This document shows positions 35,558 to 43,874 of a stretch of DNA of 64,000 bases, piece after piece; within the stretch, counting starts at the first letter, position 1; every line of letters begins with the position of its first letter. This stretch comes from Curtobacterium sp. MCSS17_008 (GTDB lineage: Bacteria; Actinomycetota; Actinomycetes; Actinomycetales; Microbacteriaceae): the NCBI RefSeq assembly GCF_003234185.1, contig NZ_QKSM01000001.1, positions 62,001 through 126,000 of the forward strand. Reading direction: 5' to 3'. A program made the position numbers and the translations under genes. The notes below the pieces were generated by a model that was not told where the DNA came from, did not search any database, and saw only the letters and a list, made by a program, of their open reading frames with translations.

Positions 35558-35698
35558 TCAGCGCTGTCCGTTGATCTGGCCCAGCCAGCGCCCGAACCCG
35601 GGCTCCTGCTGGTCGTCGTGCAGCGCGCGCAGGGTGGTGGTCGGGACGCAGCGACGCTCGGTGTCGGCGCCGTTCCCCTCGTGGAGGTCGAGGCTCAT
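35558..35698 (-). CDS. Small hydrophilic protein (46 residues)
   Basis: The ORF starts MSLDLHEGNGADTERRC and ends GFGRWLGQINGQR. AAGGAG lies seven bases before ATG 35698, a strong ribosome site. The sequence is hydrophilic with a single cysteine and no membrane helix. It sits downstream of the SDR/alcohol dehydrogenase pair on the same strand after 104 bases, possibly as part of a stress-related unit. I recognise no family. Confidence 0.62.
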   Translation of the reverse strand: MSLDLHEGNGADTERRCVPTTTLRALHDDQQEPGFGRWLGQINGQR

Positions 35699-35802
35699 GG
35701 TGTGCTCCTTCGCAGGTGTGTGGATGCTCCGACACCGGGGCGCGGTCCGGCATTCCCGACGGGGACGCGGCGTGTCCGATCCGCGCTCCGGCACGGTGGT
35801 GG

Positions 35803-36723
35803 TCAGGGCGTGACCATGCCGCCGTTCACGTTGAGCGTCTCGCCGGCGACGTAGCTGGACTCCTGCGAGGCCAGGAAGACGTACGCGGGCGCGAGCTCCG
35901 CGGGTTGGGCGGCGCGACCCATGGGTGACTCGCTGCTGCCGAACTCCGGCAGCGACTCCGGATCGACACCGCCGCTCGGCTGCAGGACGGTCCAGGTGGG
36001 CCCGGGAGCGACCACGTTGACGCGGATGCCGCGCTCGACCAGGAGCTGCGAGAGCCCCTTCGACAGGTTGTTGATCGCACCCTTCGAGGCCGCGTAGTCG
36101 AGCCGGTCCGGGGCCGGCTGGTAGGCCTCCATCGACGCGGTGGTGGTGATCGTGGCCCCCGGCTCCAGGTGCGGTAGGGCTGCCTTCACGAGACGGAAGA
36201 GCCCGAACACGTTGACGTCGAACGTCGCCTCGAACTGGTCGTCGGTGATGTCGAGCAGGTCGGGCTGCCAGTGCTGCTTGCCGGCGACGCTGACGAGCGC
36301 GTCGATGCCGCCGAGATCGGCGACTGCACGCTCGACGAGCTGCCCGGCGTACGCCCTGTCGCGCAGGTCTCCGGGGACGGCGACGGCCTTCCGCCCGGCC
36401 GCCTCGATCTGCTCGATGACGTGGTCGGCGTCGGACTGCTCCTCGGGCAGGTAGGCGAGCACGACGTCGGCGCCCTCGCGGGCGAAGGCGATCGCGACCG
36501 CTGCACCGATGCCCGAGTCGGCACCGGTGACGACGGCTCTCCGGCCCTCGAGGCGCCCGGTGCCGCGGTAGGTCGACTCGCCGAGGTCCGGGACCGGGGT
36601 CATCCGCGACTGCAGGCCCGGCTCGTCCTGGGTCTGCGGTTCGGGGGAGACGTCCGGGTAGCGGCTGCGCGGGTCGCCGAAGGTGTACTGGTCGGCCGGA
36701 GCGGCGTCGTCCCGCACGCTCAC
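35803..36723 (-). CDS. Short-chain dehydrogenase/reductase (YghA / general-stress type)
   Basis: This 306-residue SDR has the N-terminal extension (residues 1-50) that marks the YghA and Bacillus GsiB-region stress group. The cofactor loop is VVTGADSGIGAAV. The catalytic serine lies in TTTASMEAY, and the tyrosine and lysine in DYAASKGAINN. GTG 36723 overlaps the stop of the alcohol dehydrogenase gene (GTGA, read on the minus strand), so the pair is coupled. Together they could detoxify aldehydes or sugars; the substrate is unknown. Confidence 0.92.
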   Translation of the reverse strand: MSVRDDAAPADQYTFGDPRSRYPDVSPEPQTQDEPGLQSRMTPVPDLGESTYRGTGRLEGRRAVVTGADSGIGAAVAIAFAREGADVVLAYLPEEQSDADHVIEQIEAAGRKAVAVPGDLRDRAYAGQLVERAVADLGGIDALVSVAGKQHWQPDLLDITDDQFEATFDVNVFGLFRLVKAALPHLEPGATITTTASMEAYQPAPDRLDYAASKGAINNLSKGLSQLLVERGIRVNVVAPGPTWTVLQPSGGVDPESLPEFGSSESPMGRAAQPAELAPAYVFLASQESSYVAGETLNVNGGMVTP

Positions 36724-37943
36724 TCCGCCGGCTCCAGCTCCACCTTGACCCAGCCGGGCTCGCGGCGGTCGAAGGCCTCGTACGCTTCGATCGCGGAGCC
36801 GATCGGCTCGTGCTCGGTGATGAGCGCCGTCGGGTCGAACTGGCCCGACGCGACGAGGTCGATGAGCGGAGGCGTCACCGAGTGGTGGTCGCAGTTGCCC
36901 ATCCGGACCGTCAGGTTCTTGTTCATCGCCTGGCCGATCGGGTAGCGCTCGGCGGTCGGGCCGTAGACGCCGATGATGCCGATCCGTCCGTACTTCGCGA
37001 CCGATGCGACCGCCCACTGCGCGACCTGCGAGGGGCCGTCGCCGGGCTTCCACTGCTGCTGCTCGCCGAACCCGTCGGGCGAGGCGTCCGGGGCGACCTG
37101 CTGCACCTCGGCGTCGAACGCGGCGGCTTCCTCGTCGGAGACGGCGGCCGGGCCCTGCTTCGGGCGCTCGGCGTCGACGCCGACGGCGTCGATGACGGCG
37201 TCCGCGCCGATGCCGTTCGTCAGGTCCATGATCGCCTCCACCGGGTCCTCGCGGTTGTAGTCCACGACCTCGCAGTGCTGTGCGAGTGCCGCGGCCAGCC
37301 GGGTCTCCTCGCCGTCGACGACGATGACCCGGGCGGCGCCGAGCTTGTAGGCGGACGCGGCGGCGAACTGACCGACGATGCCCGCACCGAACACGACCAC
37401 GACGTCGCCGCGGGTGACCCCGGCGAGCTCGGCACCGAACCAGCCGGTGGGGAAGATGTCGGAGAGCAGGATCGCCTGTTCGTCGCTGACGTTGTCCGGC
37501 AGCGGGTGCATGGTGTTGCGGGCCCACGGGATCCGGACGTACTCGGCCTGCAGCCCGTTCACCGGGCCCGTCGACTCCGGGCCGCCGAAGAAGCTCGTGC
37601 CCGCCTGCGGACCGTTCGGGTTCGCGACGTCGCACTGGGCGGTCTTGCCCATGCGGCAGTAGCGGCACGCGCCGCACGACATCGTCGAGTTGATGACGAC
37701 GCGGTCCCCGGGGCTGAAGCCACGGACGGCGTCGCCGACCTCGGTGACGACGCCGACGGCCTCGTGCCCGAGGATCGTGCCCTCCTGCATCGGTGCCATC
37801 GTGCCGCGCACGAAGTGCAGGTCGGTGCCGCAGATCGCACTGCGGGTGACCCGGACGATCGCGTCCTCCGGGTGCTGGATGGTGGGCTCCGGGACCTCGT
37901 CGAGACGGATGTCCCCGATGCCGTGCCAGACCACTGCGCGCAT
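36720..37943 (-). CDS. Zinc-dependent alcohol dehydrogenase (glutathione-independent FDH-like)
   Basis: This 407-residue MDR-family enzyme has catalytic zinc ligands in AICGTDLHF and ILGHEAVG. The structural zinc cluster is CGACRYCRMGKTAQC. The cofactor fold is VVVFGAGIVGQFAA. It is longer than ordinary ADH because of an insert around residues 255-310 (DAERPKQ ... FGEQQQWKPGDG). This places it near glutathione-independent formaldehyde dehydrogenases and similar threonine dehydrogenase-like proteins. ATG 37943 has AGGAAG at about 11 bases. The SDR gene is coupled behind it. Confidence 0.92.
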   Translation of the reverse strand: MRAVVWHGIGDIRLDEVPEPTIQHPEDAIVRVTRSAICGTDLHFVRGTMAPMQEGTILGHEAVGVVTEVGDAVRGFSPGDRVVINSTMSCGACRYCRMGKTAQCDVANPNGPQAGTSFFGGPESTGPVNGLQAEYVRIPWARNTMHPLPDNVSDEQAILLSDIFPTGWFGAELAGVTRGDVVVVFGAGIVGQFAAASAYKLGAARVIVVDGEETRLAAALAQHCEVVDYNREDPVEAIMDLTNGIGADAVIDAVGVDAERPKQGPAAVSDEEAAAFDAEVQQVAPDASPDGFGEQQQWKPGDGPSQVAQWAVASVAKYGRIGIIGVYGPTAERYPIGQAMNKNLTVRMGNCDHHSVTPPLIDLVASGQFDPTALITEHEPIGSAIEAYEAFDRREPGWVKVELEPAE

Positions 37944-38092
37944 GTCGCTCTCGCTTCCTGTCGTGGGGTGTTCGGGGGACACTCAACCCGCCGGGCGCTG
38001 GACGCCCGTGCAGTGGCATCCACGGTGCGCGCCGGAACGGGGGACGTGCGGCCCTGCGGCGACGTCCAGGTCGCACGCGTTCGCTGGCGCGC

Positions 38093-38434
38093 ATGAGTGA
38101 CGACCAGCACGACGACAAGCAGACGCGCGACGACTTCGCGGACGCCGTCAACATGACCGCGTCCGAACTGGAGCGGTGGCTCGACACGGACGAGTCGAAG
38201 GCGGTCGGACAGAAGCCGGACGGCGGCGGCGAGTCCACCGGGCACGAGAGCGGGCGGCACATCGTGTCGATCCTGCGGAAGAAGCAGGGCGAGTACACCG
38301 CGGACGACTACGCACACATGCGGAAGGTCGTCGGTTACGTCGCACGGCACTCGAAGCAGGAGCCGAAGGGCGACTCGCACGACTCGAGGTGGCGGTACTC
38401 CCTCATGAACTGGGGCCACGACCCCGAGAAGTGA
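38093..38434 (+). CDS. DUF3140 protein
   Basis: This 113-residue hydrophilic protein matches DUF3140. Motifs are FADAVNMTASELERWL (residues 15-30), SGRHIVSIL, and the end RWRYSLMNWGHDPEK. Members are found widely in bacteria and fungi with no defined role and are often described as DNA-binding. It is divergent from the alcohol dehydrogenase across 149 bases that otherwise show nothing. No clear ribosome site precedes ATG 38093. Confidence 0.86.
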   Translation: MSDDQHDDKQTRDDFADAVNMTASELERWLDTDESKAVGQKPDGGGESTGHESGRHIVSILRKKQGEYTADDYAHMRKVVGYVARHSKQEPKGDSHDSRWRYSLMNWGHDPEK

Positions 38435-38487
38435 CCGCAGCGGACAGCAGCGGAGTGACGTCGACCGCCGTCGGGCAGAATGGGAAC

Positions 38488-38697
38488 GTGGACGACTCCG
38501 GCATGCCTCGATTCCGCCGCATCTGGTCGACGATCCAGGTGGGCGTGCTCGCCGCCGCGGTGGTGTTCTGCGTGGTGATGCTCGTCGTCGGACAGGGGGA
38601 GCTCGACCGCGTCTACGCGGTCGCCGCGGTCTTCTTCGGGGTGGCGCTGGTCGGCCACGCCACCTACCTGTGGCTGCTCGCCCGCGCGCGTCGCTGA
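38488..38697 (+). CDS. Small two-helix membrane protein (69 residues)
   Basis: Two hydrophobic helices (GVLAAAVVFCVVMLVVG and VYAVAAVFFGVALVGHATYLW) are joined by a short charged loop, with a basic end. GTG 38488 follows CAGAAT by six bases, the leaderless arrangement. An internal ATG at 38503 lacks such a signal. The family is unknown. The gene faces the GH16 gene, with the hairpin 38757-38802 between them. Confidence 0.65.
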   Translation: MDDSGMPRFRRIWSTIQVGVLAAAVVFCVVMLVVGQGELDRVYAVAAVFFGVALVGHATYLWLLARARR

Positions 38698-38756
38698 GCG
38701 CCGTCGCCCGCGCACCTCGCTGCGTGGTCGCCCTGCGGACGGCGGGCTGCCACGAT

Positions 38757-38802
38757 GCGGACGGGAGGCGCAGCGCGGCGCCGCCACGCGCCTCCCGTCC
38801 GC
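38757..38802. terminator. 15-bp hairpin between convergent genes
   Basis: GCGGACGGGAGGCGC (38757-38771) and GCGCCTCCCGTCCGC (38788-38802) are exact complements around a 16-base loop. It lies between the ends of the small membrane protein and the GH16 gene, so bidirectional termination is likely. It is a member of the dispersed hairpin family. Confidence 0.75.
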
Positions 38803-38804
38803 CG

Positions 38805-39662
38805 TCAGGCCTGCTGCCAGACGCGCACCCAGTCGACGAGCATCTGCTGCGGGAACCGCGTGGTCGCGTCCGGGGACCCTGGCCAGGTGCCGCCGACCGC
38901 GACGTTGAGCACCACGAAGAACGGCTTGTCGAAGACCCACGGTGACGAACCGATGTCGGCACGGGTGACGGTCCGCTGCGCGACGCCGTCGACGAACCAG
39001 GTGACGGATCCGGGTCGCCAGTCGACGCCGAAGACGTGGAAGTCGTCGGCGAAGGCGGCGCCGTTCGGCAGGGACGCCGCGGCGGACAGCCCCTGAGCGC
39101 CGGAGTAACCCGGCCCGTGCACCGTGCCGTGCACGATGCCCGGTTCGTGACCGACGTTCTCCATGACGTCGATCTCGCCGCACGCGGGCCAGCCCACCTG
39201 CCCGATGTCGGCGCCGAGCATCCAGAAGGCGGGCCACAGCCCCTGGCCGCGGGGGACCCGGATGCGCGCCTCGATGCGGCCGTACTGCGCGGTGAAGGTC
39301 CCCTCGGTCTTCAGCCGGGCGGACGTGTACGAGCCGTCGGCCTCACGTCGTGCGGTGATGACGAGGTTGCCGGCACCGTCCAGCGCGCTGTTCCGGCGGG
39401 AGTCCGTGTACGTCTGCAGCTCGGCGTTGCCCCACCCGCCGGCGCCCGTGTCGAAGCGCCAGATGCCGGGGTTCGGCGCGCTGCCCGCGGCGCCGTCGAA
39501 CTCGTCGGCGGCGAGCAGCACGGCACCCGACGTGGCGGCGCTGGCCGCGGTGCTGTCCAGCGCGCTGCCGACCGCGACCGCGGCGGCGGCAGCACCGCCG
39601 ACACCGAGCGTCAGGAACCGGCGGCGGTCGAGCGGGTGCTGGGCTTCGTGGTGGTGAGCCAT
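38805..39662 (-). CDS. Secreted GH16 endo-beta-glucanase
   Basis: This 285-residue glycoside hydrolase of family 16 probably cleaves beta-1,3 or mixed beta-1,3/1,4 glucans (laminarinase/lichenase type). The catalytic motif E-x-D-x-x-E is GEIDVMENVG. The N-terminus carries a twin-arginine signal (DRRRFLTLG followed by an alanine-rich hydrophobic stretch ending near STAASAA), so export is through Tat. The mature protein is only the catalytic domain, with no carbohydrate-binding module. AGGAAG lies seven bases before ATG 39662. It fits a plant- or fungus-associated lifestyle, which is inference. Confidence 0.94.
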   Translation of the reverse strand: MAHHHEAQHPLDRRRFLTLGVGGAAAAAVAVGSALDSTAASAATSGAVLLAADEFDGAAGSAPNPGIWRFDTGAGGWGNAELQTYTDSRRNSALDGAGNLVITARREADGSYTSARLKTEGTFTAQYGRIEARIRVPRGQGLWPAFWMLGADIGQVGWPACGEIDVMENVGHEPGIVHGTVHGPGYSGAQGLSAAASLPNGAAFADDFHVFGVDWRPGSVTWFVDGVAQRTVTRADIGSSPWVFDKPFFVVLNVAVGGTWPGSPDATTRFPQQMLVDWVRVWQQA

Positions 39663-39812
39663 GGTGGTCTTCCTGCGCGGGGGAGTCCCGACGACGGACG
39701 GGACAAGCGATCTTCACCCGTGCGGGGCGTCACCACCAGTCCACCGTTCGTGGGACAAGCAGCAGCCCCGGTGTCGCGGACCGGCCGGTCAGGGCCGATG
39801 TCAGGGCCGGGG

Positions 39813-41123
39813 TCAGGGCAGGTAGGCGACGCAGAGCACCGTGACGTCGTCGGGGTGCTCGTCGGTGTGCGCGAGCTCGGAGATCCCGTCGACGAGCTGC
39901 TGCGGGTCGGGGCGCTCGGCGACCCATGCCTCGAACCGGTCGAGTGAGTCGAGGTCGCCGCCGAACAGGTCGAGCACGCCGTCGCTGACCGCCACGACGA
40001 CGTCACCGGGCTCGAGGACCGTGTCCTCCGCCGTCCAGCTCGTGCCGACCCCGATCGGGAGATGCCCGGACCGCAGGGGGCGGACGCTGCCGTCGGTGCT
40101 CCGCAGGACCGTCAAGCCGTGGCCGGCGTCCACCCAGCGGGCCCGACCGTCGCGGTCCACGCGCAGGTGGAAGCACGTGGTGAACTGTCCGCCCGTCAGG
40201 TCGGACTCACCCGTGGCCAGGCCGGTGGCAGCGCGGCGCACCGCGACGGCGGGGTCGGTCTCGTCGACCGCGCTTCGGATCAGGGAGCGCACGGCCGCGG
40301 CGATCATGCCCGCACCGACGCCCTTGCCCATCACGTCGCCGAGGGTGAACCCGGCGCCGTCGGGGGTGGCGAACCAGTCGTAGAAGTCCCCGCCGACGGT
40401 CCGGGCAGGGATGCAGACGCCCACCGCCCGGAGTTCCCGGGGGAGCCCGTTCGTGGTCACGGGCAGGAGTGACTGCTGCACGAGGGCGGCGCGGTCGATC
40501 TCGCTCTCGGCCACCCGACGGCGCCGCTGCACGTCGGCGAGCTGCAGGCCGGCCTGCCGCGCGAGCTCGTTGGTCACGGCGGCGGTCGCACCGAACACGA
40601 ACACGACGATGAACAGTCGGACGAGCTCGCTCGGTCGCGGCTCAGTGGGTGCGATGAGGTACGAGAGCAACAGGGTGCCGGTCGTGCCGAGGATCGGCCA
40701 GACCACGTGTCGACGTCCGGGGTTCGCGGCGACCCAGACCACCGGGAGCACGACGATGGCGGTGAAGACCGAGGCCGCGTCACCGGTGCCGAAGCGGAGG
40801 AACCCGACCGCGAAGAAGTCGAGCGCCGGCACGAGGAGCTCGACGCGCATGGCACCGGGCCACCGGGCGGCGACCGCCGCGAAGGCCAGGCAGACCACGG
40901 CGATCGCGACGCCCGTCCACATCGCGGGTGCATCGCTGACGATCAGCCACGGCGAGAACGTGCTGGCCACGGCGGCCCCGACGATCAGGCCTACGATGAT
41001 CGTCTGCTTCGCGAGCGGTGCCCACGAGGTGCGGAGCCCGGCGAGCACGATCGGTCCGGTGTCGTCTCGGACGCTGGTCGTCCACGTGTTCGCCGACGAC
41101 GGGCGGTCGGCGGTGCTCGTCAC
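39813..41123 (-). CDS. Membrane-bound SpoIIE-type serine phosphatase
   Basis: This 436-residue protein has about six N-terminal membrane helices (to residue ~185), a short coiled linker (LARQAGLQLADVQRRRRVAE), and a PP2C/SpoIIE phosphatase domain. Metal-binding motifs are GGDFYDWF, LGDVMGKGVGAG, DAGHG, VSDGVLD and HPDDVTVL. Such RsbU-like enzymes dephosphorylate anti-sigma antagonists. A STAS protein and its kinase are encoded at 55.7-56.4 kb and could be its partners, though they are not adjacent. GTG 41123 starts the protein. The signal sensed by the helices is unknown. Confidence 0.92.
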   Translation of the reverse strand: MTSTADRPSSANTWTTSVRDDTGPIVLAGLRTSWAPLAKQTIIVGLIVGAAVASTFSPWLIVSDAPAMWTGVAIAVVCLAFAAVAARWPGAMRVELLVPALDFFAVGFLRFGTGDAASVFTAIVVLPVVWVAANPGRRHVVWPILGTTGTLLLSYLIAPTEPRPSELVRLFIVVFVFGATAAVTNELARQAGLQLADVQRRRRVAESEIDRAALVQQSLLPVTTNGLPRELRAVGVCIPARTVGGDFYDWFATPDGAGFTLGDVMGKGVGAGMIAAAVRSLIRSAVDETDPAVAVRRAATGLATGESDLTGGQFTTCFHLRVDRDGRARWVDAGHGLTVLRSTDGSVRPLRSGHLPIGVGTSWTAEDTVLEPGDVVVAVSDGVLDLFGGDLDSLDRFEAWVAERPDPQQLVDGISELAHTDEHPDDVTVLCVAYLP

Positions 41124-41251
41124 GGTGTCGAGTCAACCCCGGAGCGGTCGCTCGGGCAACCCCACTCCGGGGGCCGGGCGTGTTGAGCAGCACTCAGCGG
41201 CGCAGCGAGTCCTTCCTCGACGCATGCGCGTCCCGCCGTTCCGGTCCGGGG

Positions 41252-41515
41252 TCAGGGTCCGAGGCGCAACGCCAGCGGGACGAGCAGGCCGGCCACCCAG
41301 ACGAGCACCATCACGAGCGCTCCCGCGGCCAACCACCGACGACGACGGCGGAGCTTCGGGCTGCGGTCCTCGCCCCACATCTGCGCCCGGACGAGCGTCC
41401 GGTTCGCCTGCTCGACCATCCTCCGGACCTCGGGGTCCTCGAGCGGCAGCGACCCGGAGCGGGCGTGCTCGGCGATCGCCGTCGCTTCCTCGACGGTCAG
41501 GTCGTCCTTCGGCAT
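41252..41515 (-). CDS. Small C-terminally anchored membrane protein (87 residues)
   Basis: The N-terminal half is charged and helical (MPKDDLTVEEATAIAEHAR). A basic patch (KLRRRRRWL) then precedes one hydrophobic C-terminal helix (AAGALVMVLVWVAGLLVPLA). It looks like a tail-anchored cytoplasmic protein. GACGAT ends six bases before ATG 41515, possibly a leaderless signal. I recognise no family. It lies downstream of the TetR gene on the same strand. Confidence 0.68.
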   Translation of the reverse strand: MPKDDLTVEEATAIAEHARSGSLPLEDPEVRRMVEQANRTLVRAQMWGEDRSPKLRRRRRWLAAGALVMVLVWVAGLLVPLALRLGP

Positions 41516-41568
41516 GCGTCCATCGTCGCACCTCGGTCCCACGCACCGGAAGGGCGTGGGGCGCTCCG

Positions 41569-42171
41569 TCACGCCGACCGGGACCCGGCGAGGCGTCGGA
41601 CCTCGGCGGTGAGGACGTCGACCGCCCACGAGGTGTCCGCGTCGACGGGCTGGTGCACGAGGTGGAGCGCCAGACCGTCGACCAGGGCGTGCAGGCGTGC
41701 GGTGTCGCCGTCGTCCCGGGTGGTGGCGGCACCGCGCGCGAGTCCGACGAGGGCGCCACACGCGTCCCGGAGCAGTGCGTGCGCCTCGTCGTGCGCCGCA
41801 CGGACCCCGTCGTCGGTCAGGGCGAGCGAGCCGAGCGTGGTCCAGACCTCGGCCTCGGTCCGACGCTCGTGGTCGAGCGGGAGCAGTTCCTGCAGGCAGC
41901 GGACGGCGAAGTCCGCGGGGTCGTCGTCCGGTGTGCGAGCCGCGTCCAGGGCGTCGAGCCGGCGCTGCACGTGCTCGAAGACCCGTCGGAGGCACGCCAC
42001 CCGCAGCGCGTCCTGCGTCGGGTAGGCGCGTCGCAGCGAGGCCGTCGCGATCCCGGCCTCCTCCGCCACGTTCCGGACGGAGAACGCCGCGAGACCGTCA
42101 CGGGTGAGGACGCGCCAGGCGGCCTCGCCGATCTCGCGGTCACGTTCGTCGTGGTCGATGAGCCGGGGCAC
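41569..42171 (-). CDS. TetR-family transcriptional regulator
   Basis: This is a 200-residue repressor-type regulator. The DNA-binding domain is at residues 5-50: EIGEAAWRVLTRDGLAAFSV then EEAGIATASLRRAYPTQDAL. The C-terminal ligand domain is variable. I chose GTG 42171 over the longer GTG 42186 because TACGCT (42178-42183, minus strand) ends exactly six bases before it and the protein then starts PRLIDHDERD, which is normal for TetR. It is divergent from a membrane protein gene across 68 bases and probably controls it and itself. CGTAC repeats (42180, 42190, 42219) in that gap are operator candidates. Confidence 0.9.
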   Translation of the reverse strand: MPRLIDHDERDREIGEAAWRVLTRDGLAAFSVRNVAEEAGIATASLRRAYPTQDALRVACLRRVFEHVQRRLDALDAARTPDDDPADFAVRCLQELLPLDHERRTEAEVWTTLGSLALTDDGVRAAHDEAHALLRDACGALVGLARGAATTRDDGDTARLHALVDGLALHLVHQPVDADTSWAVDVLTAEVRRLAGSRSA

Positions 42172-42239
42172 CGCCTCAGCGTACACAGTCGTACTACCAT
42201 AGCCGTTGTGAACACACTCGTACCCAAACGGAGGTTCCC

Positions 42240-42767
42240 GTGCTGATCGTCGTCATCGTCGCCTGCGAGGTGGGGTTCTGGGTCGCCGTGGCCGGGGGCC
42301 TGGCACTCCGGTACCTCGCCGGGCAGCGACGCGCCGGGGCCGTCGTGCTCGCGCTCGCACCCGTCATCGACGCGGTCCTGCTCGCCGTCACGGCCCTCGA
42401 CCTCGCCCGAGGCGGTCGAGCCGACTGGATGCACGGCCTCGCCGCCCTCTACATCGGCGTCTCGCTCGCGTACGGGCGACGGATGGTCGCCTGGGCCGAC
42501 GCCCGCTTCGCGCACTGGCGGCAGGGCCGGCCGCTCCCGCCCCGGCCGACCGGGTGGGCCCACACCCGGGCCTGCTGGGCGGACGTGGTGCGGACCCTCC
42601 TCGCCGTCGTGATCGCCGGAGCCGTCGTCGGCGTGTTCCTGCTGGCGTTCGGCACGGGGACGCGCACTGCGGCGCTGGTCGGGTGGTTCCCGGTGCTCGG
42701 CGTCCTGCTCGGGATCGAGTTGCTCTGGGCGATCAGCTACACGGTGTGGCCACGCCGGGCGCGCTGA
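42240..42767 (+). CDS. Membrane protein, probable TetR target
   Basis: This 175-residue protein has about five hydrophobic helices (VVIVACEVGFWVAVAGGLAL, AVVLALAPVIDAVLLAV, AALYIGVSLAYG, VVIAGAVVGVFLLAFG, VLGVLLGIELLWAISY). GGAGG lies six bases before GTG 42240. It is divergent from tetR with a short shared control region, the layout of a regulator and its target, possibly for efflux or envelope response. I cannot assign a family firmly. Confidence 0.8.
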   Translation: MLIVVIVACEVGFWVAVAGGLALRYLAGQRRAGAVVLALAPVIDAVLLAVTALDLARGGRADWMHGLAALYIGVSLAYGRRMVAWADARFAHWRQGRPLPPRPTGWAHTRACWADVVRTLLAVVIAGAVVGVFLLAFGTGTRTAALVGWFPVLGVLLGIELLWAISYTVWPRRAR

Positions 42768-42820
42768 GGGGGACATGGGCCTGGACGGGGCCGCAGCGGC
42801 ACCCGGGTACGAACACAGGC

Positions 42821-43783
42821 ATGACCAAACGGTTCCGCGGGAAGATCGTCGTCGTCACCGGAGCATCGAGCGGCATCGGGAGGGCAGCGGCGCACGAGTT
42901 CGCCCGTCAGGGAGCCACCCTCGTGCTCGCCGCACGCGGGCACGGGTCGCTCGAGGCGGCGGCGGCCGAGTGCCGGGAGCTCGGCGCCGAGGCCGTCGCG
43001 ATCCCGACCGACGTTGCCGACGAGCACGCGGTCAAGGACCTCGTCGCCACCACGACCACGCGCTTCGGCCGCATCGACGTCTTCGTCGGCAACGCGGCCC
43101 TGTTCGTCTACGGACTCTTCGAGCAGACCCCCACGAAGGCGTTCAAGCGCGTGGTCGACACCAACCTGTACGGGCACGTGAACGCCGTCACCGCGCTGCT
43201 GCCGCACTGGGAGCAACGCGGGAAGGGCACCTACGTGCTCGTCGGGTCGATCCAGTCGCTGCTGTCGGCGCCGTACCAGTCGGCCTACGTGACGAGCAAG
43301 CACGCCGCGCTCGGCCTGGTCGACGTGCTCGGCGACGAGTACGCCGGCACCGGCATCCACTTCACCGCCCTGCTGCCGTCGACGATCGACACGCCGATCT
43401 ACCAGAACGGCGCCAACTACACCGGCAAGACCTCGCACCCGCTGCCGCCCACGGTCTCGGTCGAACGCGCCGGCAGGGCCGTCGTGCGGGCGGCCCTGCA
43501 CCCGAAGCGCTACCGGTTCGTGGGGCGCGTCCAGGCGTCGCTCGTGCCCCTGCAGTACGTGTTCCCGGGGCTGTTCCACAAGATCACGAAGCCGATGGTC
43601 GAGACCTTCGCGCTGCGCGGCACGGGCGCCCCGAGCGACGGCAACCTGTACGAGCCCGCCGACGCCCACAACGCCACCGACGGCGGCTGGGTCGCGAAGC
43701 GTCGCCGGGTCACGCGCCCGCTCGTGTGGGCGGGCATCGTCGCGGTCGTCGGCACGGTCGTGCTCGGCCGCCCGCGTCGCTGA
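42821..43783 (+). CDS. Short-chain dehydrogenase with C-terminal membrane helix
   Basis: This 320-residue SDR has cofactor motif VVTGASSGIGRAA, NAG-equivalent FVGNAALFVYG, and catalytic residues VGSIQS and AYVTSKHAALG. After the catalytic domain the chain continues about 100 residues and ends in a hydrophobic helix (PLVWAGIVAVVGTVVLG) with an arginine-rich tip, so it is probably membrane-anchored. This type is common in Actinobacteria with unknown substrates. ATG 42821 lacks a good ribosome site. The gene ends at a dispersed-family hairpin. Confidence 0.9.
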   Translation: MTKRFRGKIVVVTGASSGIGRAAAHEFARQGATLVLAARGHGSLEAAAAECRELGAEAVAIPTDVADEHAVKDLVATTTTRFGRIDVFVGNAALFVYGLFEQTPTKAFKRVVDTNLYGHVNAVTALLPHWEQRGKGTYVLVGSIQSLLSAPYQSAYVTSKHAALGLVDVLGDEYAGTGIHFTALLPSTIDTPIYQNGANYTGKTSHPLPPTVSVERAGRAVVRAALHPKRYRFVGRVQASLVPLQYVFPGLFHKITKPMVETFALRGTGAPSDGNLYEPADAHNATDGGWVAKRRRVTRPLVWAGIVAVVGTVVLGRPRR

Positions 43784-43794
43784 CGCACCCACCT

Positions 43795-43842
43795 GACGGA
43801 CGGGAGGCGCGGTGCTGGTCGGCGCCGCGCCTCCCGTCCGTC
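43795..43842. terminator. 18-bp hairpin after SDR gene
   Basis: GACGGACGGGAGGCGCGG (43795-43812) and its exact complement (43825-43842) surround a 12-base loop. It follows the SDR stop by 11 bases and separates it from the co-directional TDT gene. A member of the dispersed hairpin family, most likely a terminator. Confidence 0.78.
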
Positions 43843-43874
43843 GTCCTGTCACCGGGGCGGGACAATGGGGGGCC

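Noticed and set aside
42171-42186. Longer TetR start at GTG 42186
   Set aside because: The TACGCT hexamer would then lie inside the coding region, and the extra residues (YAEAV) do not fit the family; the shorter start has the six-base spacing seen elsewhere.
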